From JBDTSW01 sp963797835 (GTDB lineage Bacteria > Actinomycetota > Thermoleophilia > Solirubrobacterales > 70-9), in NCBI GenBank assembly GCA_963797835.1, contig CAWCRN010000030.1, positions 62,001 through 126,000 of the forward strand: 64,000 nt of DNA, in the 5' to 3' direction. Each line of letters begins with the position of its first letter. Positions within the stretch are counted from its first letter, which is position 1. Below, one piece after another: positions 25,246-33,013 of the stretch. The position numbers and the translations under genes were made by a program. The notes under the pieces are model-generated. The model searched no databases and was not told where the DNA came from. It worked only from the letters and a program-made list of their open reading frames with translations.

Positions 25246-26487
25246 GTGAGCGAGCGCACGGGAGCAGACGCCGGTCCGCCCATGACCCTACGGGCGGGGC
25301 TTCGTCGTTGGTTTCTGCGGCCGCCGCGGCCTCACGGCGAGGTGATCGAGGACCGCACGGTCGGCTTCCTAGAGCTGTTCTACGACCTTGTCTATGTCGT
25401 GCTCGTCGGCCAGATTGCGCAGACGCTGGCCCATGACATCTCGTGGTCAGGCGTACTTGAGTTCGCAGTCCTCTTTGGGCTGATCTGGATCGGCTGGTTC
25501 AACGGCACCCAGTTCCACGAGCTGCACGGCCGCGAGGACGGTCGCAATCGCTCGTTCATCTTCTTGCAGATGGGGATCCTCACCGTGCTGGCAGTCTTCA
25601 CCGCGGACGCGGCGAGCACCGACGGGGAACAGTTCGCCATTACCTACGCCGTGCTGCTTGCGGTCCTCGTCTGGCAGTGGGCCTCCGTGTACCGGACCGA
25701 CGCACCCGGGTACCGTCCGGGGGCGCTCCGTTACCTTGCTGGCTTGGTGGTGTCGATCGGGGCGTTGCTCGCCAGCTCGGGCATGGGGGATACCGCGCGG
25801 CTGGCCGTCTGGGCCGGGGTCGTCATCGGCTCGATCGCGCTCGTGGTCGTGTACCTGCTGCGATCGCCCGACGACTCGCTTGGGATCCGGGCCACCGGCT
25901 CGATGGCCGAGCGCTACGGGCTGTTCATCATCATCGTCCTCGGCGAGGTCGTCATCGGCGTGGTCGACGGGCTGCACGGGGTCGAGGATCTCGACTTCCG
26001 CACGGTCGCGACGGGCGTTCTCGCGCTCTGCATCGCCTTCGGCTTCTGGTGGACCTACTTCGACTTCGTTGGGCGGCGACTGCCGCGCCAGGACAGGGGC
26101 TCGCTCGTGTTGTGGCTCTACAGCCAACTCCCCGTGGCGCTCGCGGTGGCGGCGGCGGGCGCCGGCATGGTGAGCGTGATAGAGCACGCCGCCGACGCCC
26201 GCACGCCGGAGCCCTCGAGCTGGCTGCTGGCCGGCTCGGTCTCGGCTCTGATGATCGCGCTCGTGGCGAGGATCGTCGCACTCGCCGACTACAGGAGGCT
26301 GGCTGCGCTCTACCGTCCGCTCTTGGTCGCGTTGCTGCTCGGTGCGGCGGCCGCGGTGGCGATCGGGTGGGCCCGCCCCGCGCCTTGGCTGCTCGCGACG
26401 CTACTGAACCTGGTCCTGATCGGGCTCTGGTCATTCGCCTTCGTCCGGACCGTGCGGACGACGCGGACGGCACCCGAACCCGGTTAG
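25246..26487 (+). CDS. Low temperature requirement protein A (LtrA) family membrane protein
   Basis: 413 residues with about ten to eleven membrane helices. RTVGFLELFYDLVYVVLVGQ is the LtrA signature, repeated in spirit by GLFIIIVLGEVVIGVVDGL and ALCIAFGFWWTYFDFVGRR. GTG 25246 is used; ATG 25282 is a plausible alternative. The family was named in Listeria and is widespread in actinobacteria; its transport or enzymatic role is not known. Single gene, no operon partner. Confidence 0.85.
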   Translation: MSERTGADAGPPMTLRAGLRRWFLRPPRPHGEVIEDRTVGFLELFYDLVYVVLVGQIAQTLAHDISWSGVLEFAVLFGLIWIGWFNGTQFHELHGREDGRNRSFIFLQMGILTVLAVFTADAASTDGEQFAITYAVLLAVLVWQWASVYRTDAPGYRPGALRYLAGLVVSIGALLASSGMGDTARLAVWAGVVIGSIALVVVYLLRSPDDSLGIRATGSMAERYGLFIIIVLGEVVIGVVDGLHGVEDLDFRTVATGVLALCIAFGFWWTYFDFVGRRLPRQDRGSLVLWLYSQLPVALAVAAAGAGMVSVIEHAADARTPEPSSWLLAGSVSALMIALVARIVALADYRRLAALYRPLLVALLLGAAAAVAIGWARPAPWLLATLLNLVLIGLWSFAFVRTVRTTRTAPEPG

Positions 26488-26616
26488 GGCACTCCCGCGG
26501 CCGCGGCTGCGCATCTCGTGCCTGGCGGTCGGGCGGACTCCAAGGCTGCGATGAGTTATCCCGCTGTCTCCAGTCTCAGCTATTGATCCGATCGTAGTCT
26601 TCGACAGGAGCAGAAG

Positions 26617-27357
26617 ATGCCCGAGCACCAGACCGGCACCCACGAGGAATGGCAGGCGGCACGGGACGAGCTCGCGAAGCTCGAGTCCGAACAGGCGGAG
26701 CGGAACGAGGAGATCAAGAAGAAACGGCGGGAGCTTCCCTGGGTCCCGGTCGAGAAGGAGTACGTGTTCCAGACTCAGGACGGCGCGAAGACCCTCGAGG
26801 AGCTCTTCGACGGTCGCTCGCAGCTACTGGCGTACAACGTCATGTACGGGCCCGATTACATGGTCGGCGCCTGCCCCGGCTGCACGAGCGTGGCCGACGG
26901 GCTCGACGGCTCGCTGATCCATCTCAACCACCGCGACGTGACGTTGATCTGCTTCTCACGAGCGCCGATCGACCGGCTGAACGCCTACAAGGAGCGGATG
27001 GGTTGGGGGTTCCCCTACGTGTCGACGTATGAAACGGACTTCCCCTGGGACTTCGGGCTGGCGATGACCGAGGAGCAGGCGCAGCAGATCCCCGAGGTGA
27101 AGGAGATGGTCGAGAACCCGCCCGAGTGGCTCCAGGAGTGGTCGGAGCAGGTCGGCGCCGAGCTCGAGGACGGCCTTCGGGAGGCCCCGAGCTGGATCGC
27201 GTTCGCGCGCGAGAACGGGACCGTGTACCACACCTACACTGTCGTGGCGCCTGACCCCTTCGTGGCTCCCTACTTCAACTTCCTGCTCGACCGGACCCCG
27301 AAACCCCAGCCCGAGGAACCTCGGGCGTGGCGCAAGGACGAGTACCCGGACTCTTAG
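26617..27357 (+). CDS. DUF899 thioredoxin-like protein
   Basis: 246 residues with AGGAG 6 bases upstream. A helical, charged N-terminus (ELAKLESEQAERNEEIKKKR RE) is followed by the thioredoxin-like part with CPGCTSVADGLDGSL, SRAPIDRLNAYKERMGW and PYVSTYETDFPWDFG, all typical of DUF899. The CxxC gives a possible redox function, not demonstrated. The C-terminal LLDRTPKPQPEE is common in the family. Cytoplasmic. Confidence 0.85.
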   Translation: MPEHQTGTHEEWQAARDELAKLESEQAERNEEIKKKRRELPWVPVEKEYVFQTQDGAKTLEELFDGRSQLLAYNVMYGPDYMVGACPGCTSVADGLDGSLIHLNHRDVTLICFSRAPIDRLNAYKERMGWGFPYVSTYETDFPWDFGLAMTEEQAQQIPEVKEMVENPPEWLQEWSEQVGAELEDGLREAPSWIAFARENGTVYHTYTVVAPDPFVAPYFNFLLDRTPKPQPEEPRAWRKDEYPDS

Positions 27358-27372
27358 GTCGGTGGGCACGCC

Positions 27373-27399
27373 TGCCGGCTGGGGGCCGAGCGGTCGCTG
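27373..27399 (+). repeat. tRNA-Pro(GGG) fragment 4, anticodon arm only
   Basis: TGCCGGCTGGGGGCCGAGCG then GTCGCTG: 27 bases identical to the start of fragment 3, ending before the T loop. It is 16 bases after the DUF899 stop codon. Confidence 0.7.
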
Positions 27400-27493
27400 C
27401 CCCTCCCCAGGCCGGTAGAAAACAGGACAGCCCCAACGATTCACCGCTCCCGTCCAGTCGGCCGACCTCGCAGGGCTCGGGCATACTGAGGGC

Positions 27494-30400
27494 ATGCCGG
27501 CGTGCGCCACCTGCGGCGGGCCGAGTGCAGCAGGACGATACTGCTCGCAGTGCGGTGCTCCGCTCGAGGAGGGGGCACCCTCTGGGGCCCGGACGCGGAA
27601 GGTCATCACGGCCCTCTTCACCGACGTCAGCGGTTTCACGGCGCTTGGCGAGCAACTCGATCCGGAATCGCTGCGCGAGGTCGTGGAACGCTGGTTCGAG
27701 TGTGCCGATCGAGCGATCGAGCGTCACGGTGGCGCGGTCGAAAGGCACATCGGGGATGGGGTCATGGCGATCTTCGGGGCTCCAGTCGCGCATGAGGACG
27801 ATGTCCTTCGCGCGGCCCGAGCGGCGCTGGAGATAGGTGAGACGCTCGCCGAGCTCAACCAGAAGCTCAAGCAGCGCCACGGCGTGGAGCTGAGCGTCAG
27901 CACAGGCCTCGACACCGGGGAGGCCGTGGTTGGCGATGACCCGACCGGACGCTCGTCCACGCTCGGCGACGCCGTCAGCGTCGCGCAGCGACTGGAGGCG
28001 GCCGCCGAGCCAGGGGAGGTCCTGGTCGGGGAACAGACGGCCCAACTCCTGCGGGGGGCCGCGACTCTCGGCCGCGCGGCTCCGCTCGGGCTGGAGGGGA
28101 AGGCTGCGCCCACGACCTCCTGGCGGCTCATCGCGGTGGCGCCGGAGACAGCGGAGCTACCCCGATCGGCCGCGATGCCTTTCGTTGGGCGCGCCGACGA
28201 GCTCGGGCGCCTTCGCGAGGCCTTCGACGAGGTCCTCGCCCGCCGCACGCCCAGGCTCGTGACGGTGCTCGGCCCGGCCGGCATCGGCAAGTCGCGCTTG
28301 GCGCGGGCGTTCCTGGACGACGTCTCCTCCGAGGCCAGGGCTGCGGTGGGGCGCTGTCTGCCCTATGGCGAGGCGATCACCTACTGGCCGCTGGCCGAGA
28401 TCGTTCGAGGGCTTGCGGGAGCCGCCGACGAGGCGGCGATCACCTCCCTCGTCGACGATGGGGCGACGGGGGCGCGGGCGGCGAGCCTGATCGCAAACCG
28501 GGTGGCACGGGCGGTGGGTCCAGAACGTGGAGGCGTCCCGGTCGAGGAGATCCAGTGGGGCGTAAGGAGGCTGCTCGAGGCCGTCGCGCGCGCTGAGCCG
28601 CTCGTGGTGGTGGTCGAGGACATCCACTGGGCCGCGCCGACGCTGCTCGACCTGCTCGAGCACGTCGCGACCCTCGCAACCGATGCTCCGCTCCTCGTCG
28701 TCTGCCTCGCCCGCCCCGACGTGCTCGAGGAGCGCCCTGGCTGGGCGTCGGTCGGCGGGGAGCGTGCTTCACTACTGCGGCTGGATCCGTTCTCCACCGC
28801 GGAGTCGAGCGAGCTCCTGGAGGAGCTCGGGCGGGATCTCGACCTCACGCCCGGCGACCAAGCCGCCCTGCTCACAGCCGCCGAGGGCAATCCGTTCTTC
28901 CTCCATCAGCTGGTTGCGATGCGAAGCGAGGCAGGAGAGGGACCGCCGGGTATTCCACCGACGATCCAGTCGGTGTTGACGGCCCGCATAGATCGCCTCG
29001 ATCCGGGAGCGCGCGCGGTGCTGGAGGTCGCCTCGATCGAGGGGCGGACGTTCCATCGCGGGGCTGTCGCGGACGCGCTTGGCGATGCCCTGCCAGACGA
29101 TCTCGAGGTCCACCTCTCGGCGCTGATCCGTCGCGAGCTGATCGGTCCCGTGCGCGCGGATGTCCATGGCGAGGAGGGTCTCCGCTTCAGCCACATCCTG
29201 ATCCGAGACGCGGCGTACGCCCTGATTCCGAAGCAGCGCCGAGCGGACCTGCACGAGCGACATGCGCGCTGGCTCGAGCGCTTGGCGAGCCGCCCAGACG
29301 CGGAGAACCCGGAGGTGGCCGGCTACCACCTCGAGCAGGCATTCGGCTACCACCTGGAGGTCGAGCCGGCGGCGCGACACAGGTACCTCGAGCTCGCGAG
29401 GGGCGGCGCTCGCCACCTGGGTGCTGCCGGTCGCGCGGCGCTCACGCGTGACGACCTGCCCGCCGGAATCAATCTGCTGGAGCGCGCGACCGGGCTACTG
29501 CCTGAAACCGAACCCCAGCGGGGGCCTCTCCTGCCCGAGCTCGGCATGGCTCTGACCGAGTCAGGACGGCTTCGCGATGCGGAGGCGCTGCTGGACGGCG
29601 CCATCGAAGAGGCCATCGCGCGTTCCGACGAAAGCGCCGAGGCCCACGCCATCGTCGCCCGGCTCTTCGCGCGATTGCAGGTCGACACCGAGGCGAGCGC
29701 ACGCGAGATCCGTGAGCAATTCGATGCTCTCCTCAGCACATTCGAAGACGAGGCGGACGACCTCGGGTTGAGCAGACTCTGGCGACTGCGAGCGCTGGTG
29801 CATTGGATCGCGGCACGATCCGCCGACGCCGACGCCGCTTGGGAGCGTGCTGGGCAGCACGCCCGACGGTGCGGCGACGAAAAGGGGCTGGCCGACGCGC
29901 TGGTGTGGTTGGCCTCATCCGCCTACTTCGGGCCGACGCCGGTGGAGGTTGGCATCGCTCGCTGCGAGGCCATCCGCGCACAGCTGGGCGGTGACCGCCG
30001 AACGCAGGCGGGCGTCCTCGACTCGCTCGCGGGCCTCTGGGCGATGCAGGGGAAGTTCGAGACGGCGCGCCGCCTTCTCGATGAGCGCAGCGCGATCCTC
30101 GCGGAACTCGGGAGAACCATGCAGAGCGCCGTCTCGCACCCGCAGGCCTTCGTAGCGCTTGCCAGCGGCGATCCCTCGGCTGCCGAAGCGGTGCTGCGCG
30201 ACGGCTACGAGCGCCTCACGCACATGGGCGAGAAAGCGCTGCTTGCCGACACAGCGATAATGCTCGCCCGGGCGGTTCATGAACAGGGACGTCACGATGA
30301 AGCCTGGGAGCTGACCCGAGTGGCCGAGGAGGCCGCGGCGGCCGACGACCTCGCGGTGCAGATCACCTGGCGGACTCAGCGGGCCCTACTGCTCGCGGAA

Positions 30401-30643
30401 CGCGGGATCCCAAGCGAGGCAAAGCGCCTCAGTGCGAAGGCGGTGCGCCTGGCGGCGGGGACTGACTGGTTGAGCGACCGGGGGGACGCGCTGCTCTCGC
30501 ATGCGAAGGTCTTGACGGCGGCAGGAGAGGCCCAGGCGGCCCGAGCGGCCCTGCGAGAGGCCGCCGCGCTCTACGAGGAGAAGGGCAACATCATCGGAAT
30601 CCAACGGACCAGATCTCTGCCGGCCGCCAAAGCGCCGGCATGA
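27494..30643 (+). CDS. Class III adenylate/guanylate cyclase-AAA ATPase-TPR regulator
   Basis: 1049 residues in one intact frame. A zinc-ribbon-like start (Cys4, 7, 17, 20) precedes a class III cyclase domain, residues about 35-215, with metal-binding Asp44 in LFTDVSGFTALGEQ and Asp88 in HIGDGVMAIFG. After VGRADELGRL (231-240) an AAA/NB-ARC-like ATPase starts with Walker A GPAGIGKS (260-267) and the DIHWAAPTLLDLLEH Walker B region. The rest is helical TPR-like repeats to the end. This architecture is frequent in actinobacteria. Soluble; cyclase activity and signal unknown. Confidence 0.9.
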   Translation: MPACATCGGPSAAGRYCSQCGAPLEEGAPSGARTRKVITALFTDVSGFTALGEQLDPESLREVVERWFECADRAIERHGGAVERHIGDGVMAIFGAPVAHEDDVLRAARAALEIGETLAELNQKLKQRHGVELSVSTGLDTGEAVVGDDPTGRSSTLGDAVSVAQRLEAAAEPGEVLVGEQTAQLLRGAATLGRAAPLGLEGKAAPTTSWRLIAVAPETAELPRSAAMPFVGRADELGRLREAFDEVLARRTPRLVTVLGPAGIGKSRLARAFLDDVSSEARAAVGRCLPYGEAITYWPLAEIVRGLAGAADEAAITSLVDDGATGARAASLIANRVARAVGPERGGVPVEEIQWGVRRLLEAVARAEPLVVVVEDIHWAAPTLLDLLEHVATLATDAPLLVVCLARPDVLEERPGWASVGGERASLLRLDPFSTAESSELLEELGRDLDLTPGDQAALLTAAEGNPFFLHQLVAMRSEAGEGPPGIPPTIQSVLTARIDRLDPGARAVLEVASIEGRTFHRGAVADALGDALPDDLEVHLSALIRRELIGPVRADVHGEEGLRFSHILIRDAAYALIPKQRRADLHERHARWLERLASRPDAENPEVAGYHLEQAFGYHLEVEPAARHRYLELARGGARHLGAAGRAALTRDDLPAGINLLERATGLLPETEPQRGPLLPELGMALTESGRLRDAEALLDGAIEEAIARSDESAEAHAIVARLFARLQVDTEASAREIREQFDALLSTFEDEADDLGLSRLWRLRALVHWIAARSADADAAWERAGQHARRCGDEKGLADALVWLASSAYFGPTPVEVGIARCEAIRAQLGGDRRTQAGVLDSLAGLWAMQGKFETARRLLDERSAILAELGRTMQSAVSHPQAFVALASGDPSAAEAVLRDGYERLTHMGEKALLADTAIMLARAVHEQGRHDEAWELTRVAEEAAAADDLAVQITWRTQRALLLAERGIPSEAKRLSAKAVRLAAGTDWLSDRGDALLSHAKVLTAAGEAQAARAALREAAALYEEKGNIIGIQRTRSLPAAKAPA

Positions 30644-30671
30644 AGGTCCAACGACCTAGAGGAGGTCAACC

Positions 30672-30986
30672 ATGCGCTCTAGATTCGATACACCCCTGCA
30701 GGTTGTCGGCGACGCAGTCAGTGCCGGCGGCCCGCTCGAATGGGATCCGGGCGAGACCTGGGCGATCGTCATGGTCACGATCACGCAGAAGGACGAGAAG
30801 ATCGCGGGCACGGCCAAGTCGCGCTTCGCGTCAGGGCAGGCACAGTGGTCGCTCTTCGTGAATCCGGAGACGGAGAAGAAGTTCAAGAACGGCACCGCCC
30901 AAGTCGCCGGCATGGTCTGCGCGTACGGCGACACGGTTTCCATCTTCACGTGGGAGGGTGAGATCGAACTGCAGAAGGTCAACTGA
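30672..30986 (+). CDS. Hypothetical protein
   Basis: 104 residues, GAGGAGG 7 bases before ATG, 28 bases after the cyclase stop, so probably co-transcribed. A compact beta-rich protein (WAIVMVTITQKDEKIAGTAK, VAGMVCAYGDTVSIFTWEGE) with no signal peptide. Not recognised; the small beta fold could be a binding partner of the upstream regulator, but that is only position. Confidence 0.65.
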   Translation: MRSRFDTPLQVVGDAVSAGGPLEWDPGETWAIVMVTITQKDEKIAGTAKSRFASGQAQWSLFVNPETEKKFKNGTAQVAGMVCAYGDTVSIFTWEGEIELQKVN

Positions 30987-31077
30987 CTGCCCGCCACGAG
31001 GACGGTCAGGATGCCACCGACGCCAACCGACACATAGAGGCCCACGGGGCGGCTTTCAGCGGGTTTAGACTAGGCCC

Positions 31078-31347
31078 ATGCCTCATCGGGGGCTTGACTT
31101 CGCAGGCCCGGTGTTGCGAGCGGCCCGTGAGGGCGCCGGCGTCACGCAGCGGGAGATCGCCGACCGCGCAGGCTCGAGCACGGCGACCATCTCCCGCCTC
31201 GAGAACTCCCTAGCGTGGCCGTCAGACGGGCTCATCGACACGATCCTCGACGCCTACTCCGTACTCACCGGCGTTCCTCGGCTGGAGTTACTGGAACGCA
31301 CCACGGCCAAGTGGCAGCGGGAGGAGTACGGCGAGGTGGGGGCCTAG
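31078..31347 (+). CDS. XRE-type helix-turn-helix regulator
   Basis: 89 residues; LRAAREGAGVTQREIADRAG followed by SSTATISRLENSLAWPSDGL is a lambda-repressor-like HTH, and a short C-terminal tail (LELLERTTAKWQREEYGEVG) follows. The ribosome site is weak. A truncated paralogue lies at 13107. Together with the nearby partial hairpin repeat R4 this links the 12-13 kb and 31-32 kb regions by duplication. Confidence 0.75.
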   Translation: MPHRGLDFAGPVLRAAREGAGVTQREIADRAGSSTATISRLENSLAWPSDGLIDTILDAYSVLTGVPRLELLERTTAKWQREEYGEVGA

Positions 31348-31394
31348 TCACGGAGGCCCCATACTCCTCGCTGCGCCAGTCGGTAAGAACCCCC

Positions 31395-31877
31395 TCAGGA
31401 CGTGCCGCTACTCGCCGCGTCCGCCTCGCACGCGTGGATGGCCCGGGTGGGCTCCTCAAACGAGCCTCCGGCCTCAACCTCAAGGATCGCTCGGCCAAGC
31501 GCCTCCTGGCAGTCAGGGCCCACCCTCGCTCGCACCGCCTCGAGCGCAGCGGCCAGCTTCGCCTCCGCTTCCTCGAAGAGCGGCTCGACGACCGGCACGA
31601 AGCAGTAGTCGCGATAATCGTTGCCAAGCCGATTCGCCTCGCGCTCGCAGCTCGTCGCTTCCTGCGCCGCAGCGTCGGAGGCCACGCGGAAGCCACTCTG
31701 GGCATCGTGCAGGAGGGTGAGGTCATCCTCGTCGGTGTGATCCCCTTCGGGCGTCGTCTCCGATGCGGCTCCATCGCCAGCGGAGTCGCCGGCCACGGTG
31801 ACCGCGCCGGCACCGATCGCCGCCCCCAGCAACAAGATCGAGCCGACCACCGCCCACTTCGGAATGGTCACGGTCAT
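31395..31877 (-). CDS. Membrane-anchored hypothetical protein
   Basis: 160 residues: an N-terminal signal anchor (IPKWAVVGSILLLGAAIGAG), an acidic linker (ETTPEGDHTDEDD) and a helical outer domain with three cysteines (ATSCEREANRLGNDYRDYC, GPDCQEAL). Not recognised. It lies between the HTH gene and repeat R4, on the opposite strand from both neighbours. Confidence 0.6.
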   Translation of the reverse strand: MTVTIPKWAVVGSILLLGAAIGAGAVTVAGDSAGDGAASETTPEGDHTDEDDLTLLHDAQSGFRVASDAAAQEATSCEREANRLGNDYRDYCFVPVVEPLFEEAEAKLAAALEAVRARVGPDCQEALGRAILEVEAGGSFEEPTRAIHACEADAASSGTS

Positions 31878-31895
31878 CGCGGGGCGAGCCTAGTT

Positions 31896-31924
31896 CAATC
31901 CGTGCGTCGTAGCGAGAAACGCAC
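31896..31924 (+). repeat. Hairpin repeat R4 (partial)
   Basis: AATCCGTGCGTCGTAGCGAG then AAACGCACG. It matches the right two thirds of R2/R3; the left arm is missing. Confidence 0.6.
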
Positions 31925-32009
31925 GCCCCGGCGCCAGTCGCTTGAGAACGCGGATACGATGCTCCGAGCCCACGGCTGCGTGGGACCACGAGAAGGGGAG
32001 GTCTTAGAC

Positions 32010-32393
32010 ATGCGAGGACACCGCTCACACGTGATCGCTGCGGTGACCACGCTGTTCGTCTGCGCCCTGATCGCAGCCGGATGCGGCGATGACGACGAGA
32101 CGACAACGACCACGTCCGCAGGGGGCGGCGCCGAGGAGACGATCGACACGGCCGTCAAGTCCTGCAACGACGAGGCTCAGCAACTCGGCGGCGCGGCGGG
32201 CACGGCGCTGGGAAGCGCCTGCACCTCCGTCGGCAACACCGCGAAGCAGGCCATCAGCAGTGGGAGCTCGGATGTGAAACAGGCGCTCTCGCAGGCCGAG
32301 AGCTCGTGTAGGAGCGCGGTCGGCAGCCTCCCGTCGGGCCAGGCCCAGGACTCGCTCTCGAAGCTTTGCGACGCGATCTCGAGCGCGGAGTAG
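32010..32393 (+). CDS. Small secreted lipoprotein
   Basis: 127 residues from ATG 32010 (GGGGAGG 8 bases upstream). A signal sequence ends in the lipobox LIAAGC, then GDDDETTTTTSAGGG linker and a helical, serine- and alanine-rich domain with four cysteines spaced along SCNDEA, SACTSV, SSCRSA and KLCDAI. This GCGDDDxTTTTT start is common among lipoproteins of Thermoleophilia. Function unknown. Confidence 0.75.
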   Translation: MRGHRSHVIAAVTTLFVCALIAAGCGDDDETTTTTSAGGGAEETIDTAVKSCNDEAQQLGGAAGTALGSACTSVGNTAKQAISSGSSDVKQALSQAESSCRSAVGSLPSGQAQDSLSKLCDAISSAE

Positions 32394-32416
32394 CTGCTCG
32401 AGCATCCGCGTGTCCG

Positions 32417-32974
32417 ATGGAGACGGTCAGCTTCACCAGGATGGCCGACGGAACGGCCGAGGACTACGAGCTGCTCGCCCGGCGCGAGGAGGAGTACACG
32501 GCCGCGTTGCCGGACCGGCTGCTGGCCGCGGTTCGGGCGCTTGAGAACTCGTTCGCCGGCTATCAGGTGTCCCGCTTGGAGCACTCGCTGCAGTCGGCCA
32601 CGCGGGCGCTTCGAGACGGCCGGTCGGACGAGTACGTGGTCGCAGCCCTCCTCCACGACGTCGGCGACGAGCTGGCCCCCTACACGCACGGCCAGATGGT
32701 GGCCGCGATCCTGCGTCCCTACGTCGAGCCGCGGATCTGCTGGATCGTCGAGCACCACGGGATCTTCCAGCAGCACCACTACGGACGCCAGACCGGGGAG
32801 GTCCCCGACGCTCGCGACCGCTATCGGACACATGAGTGGTTCGACGACGCCGCCGAGTTCTGCGAGCTCTACGACCAGAACTGCTTCGACCCCGCCTACG
32901 ACTCGCTTCCGATCGAGACGTTCGAACCCCTCGTCAGGGCGGTGTTCTCCGAGCCGCGCCACCTCGAGCGGTAG
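32417..32974 (+). CDS. HD domain phosphohydrolase
   Basis: 185 residues from ATG 32417. GYQVSRLEHSLQSATRALRD supplies the first histidine, VVAALLHDVGDELAPYTHGQ the HD pair, and IVEHHGIFQQHHYG further ligands, the pattern of PhnZ/myo-inositol-oxygenase-like HD proteins rather than of guanosine tetraphosphate hydrolases. Such members can be mixed-valent di-iron oxygenases, so hydrolase is only the default label. No neighbour gives a pathway. Confidence 0.8.
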   Translation: METVSFTRMADGTAEDYELLARREEEYTAALPDRLLAAVRALENSFAGYQVSRLEHSLQSATRALRDGRSDEYVVAALLHDVGDELAPYTHGQMVAAILRPYVEPRICWIVEHHGIFQQHHYGRQTGEVPDARDRYRTHEWFDDAAEFCELYDQNCFDPAYDSLPIETFEPLVRAVFSEPRHLER

Positions 32975-33013
32975 GCCCGACGTGAGTGGCCGCGAAGACC
33001 AGGACGGTTGCGC

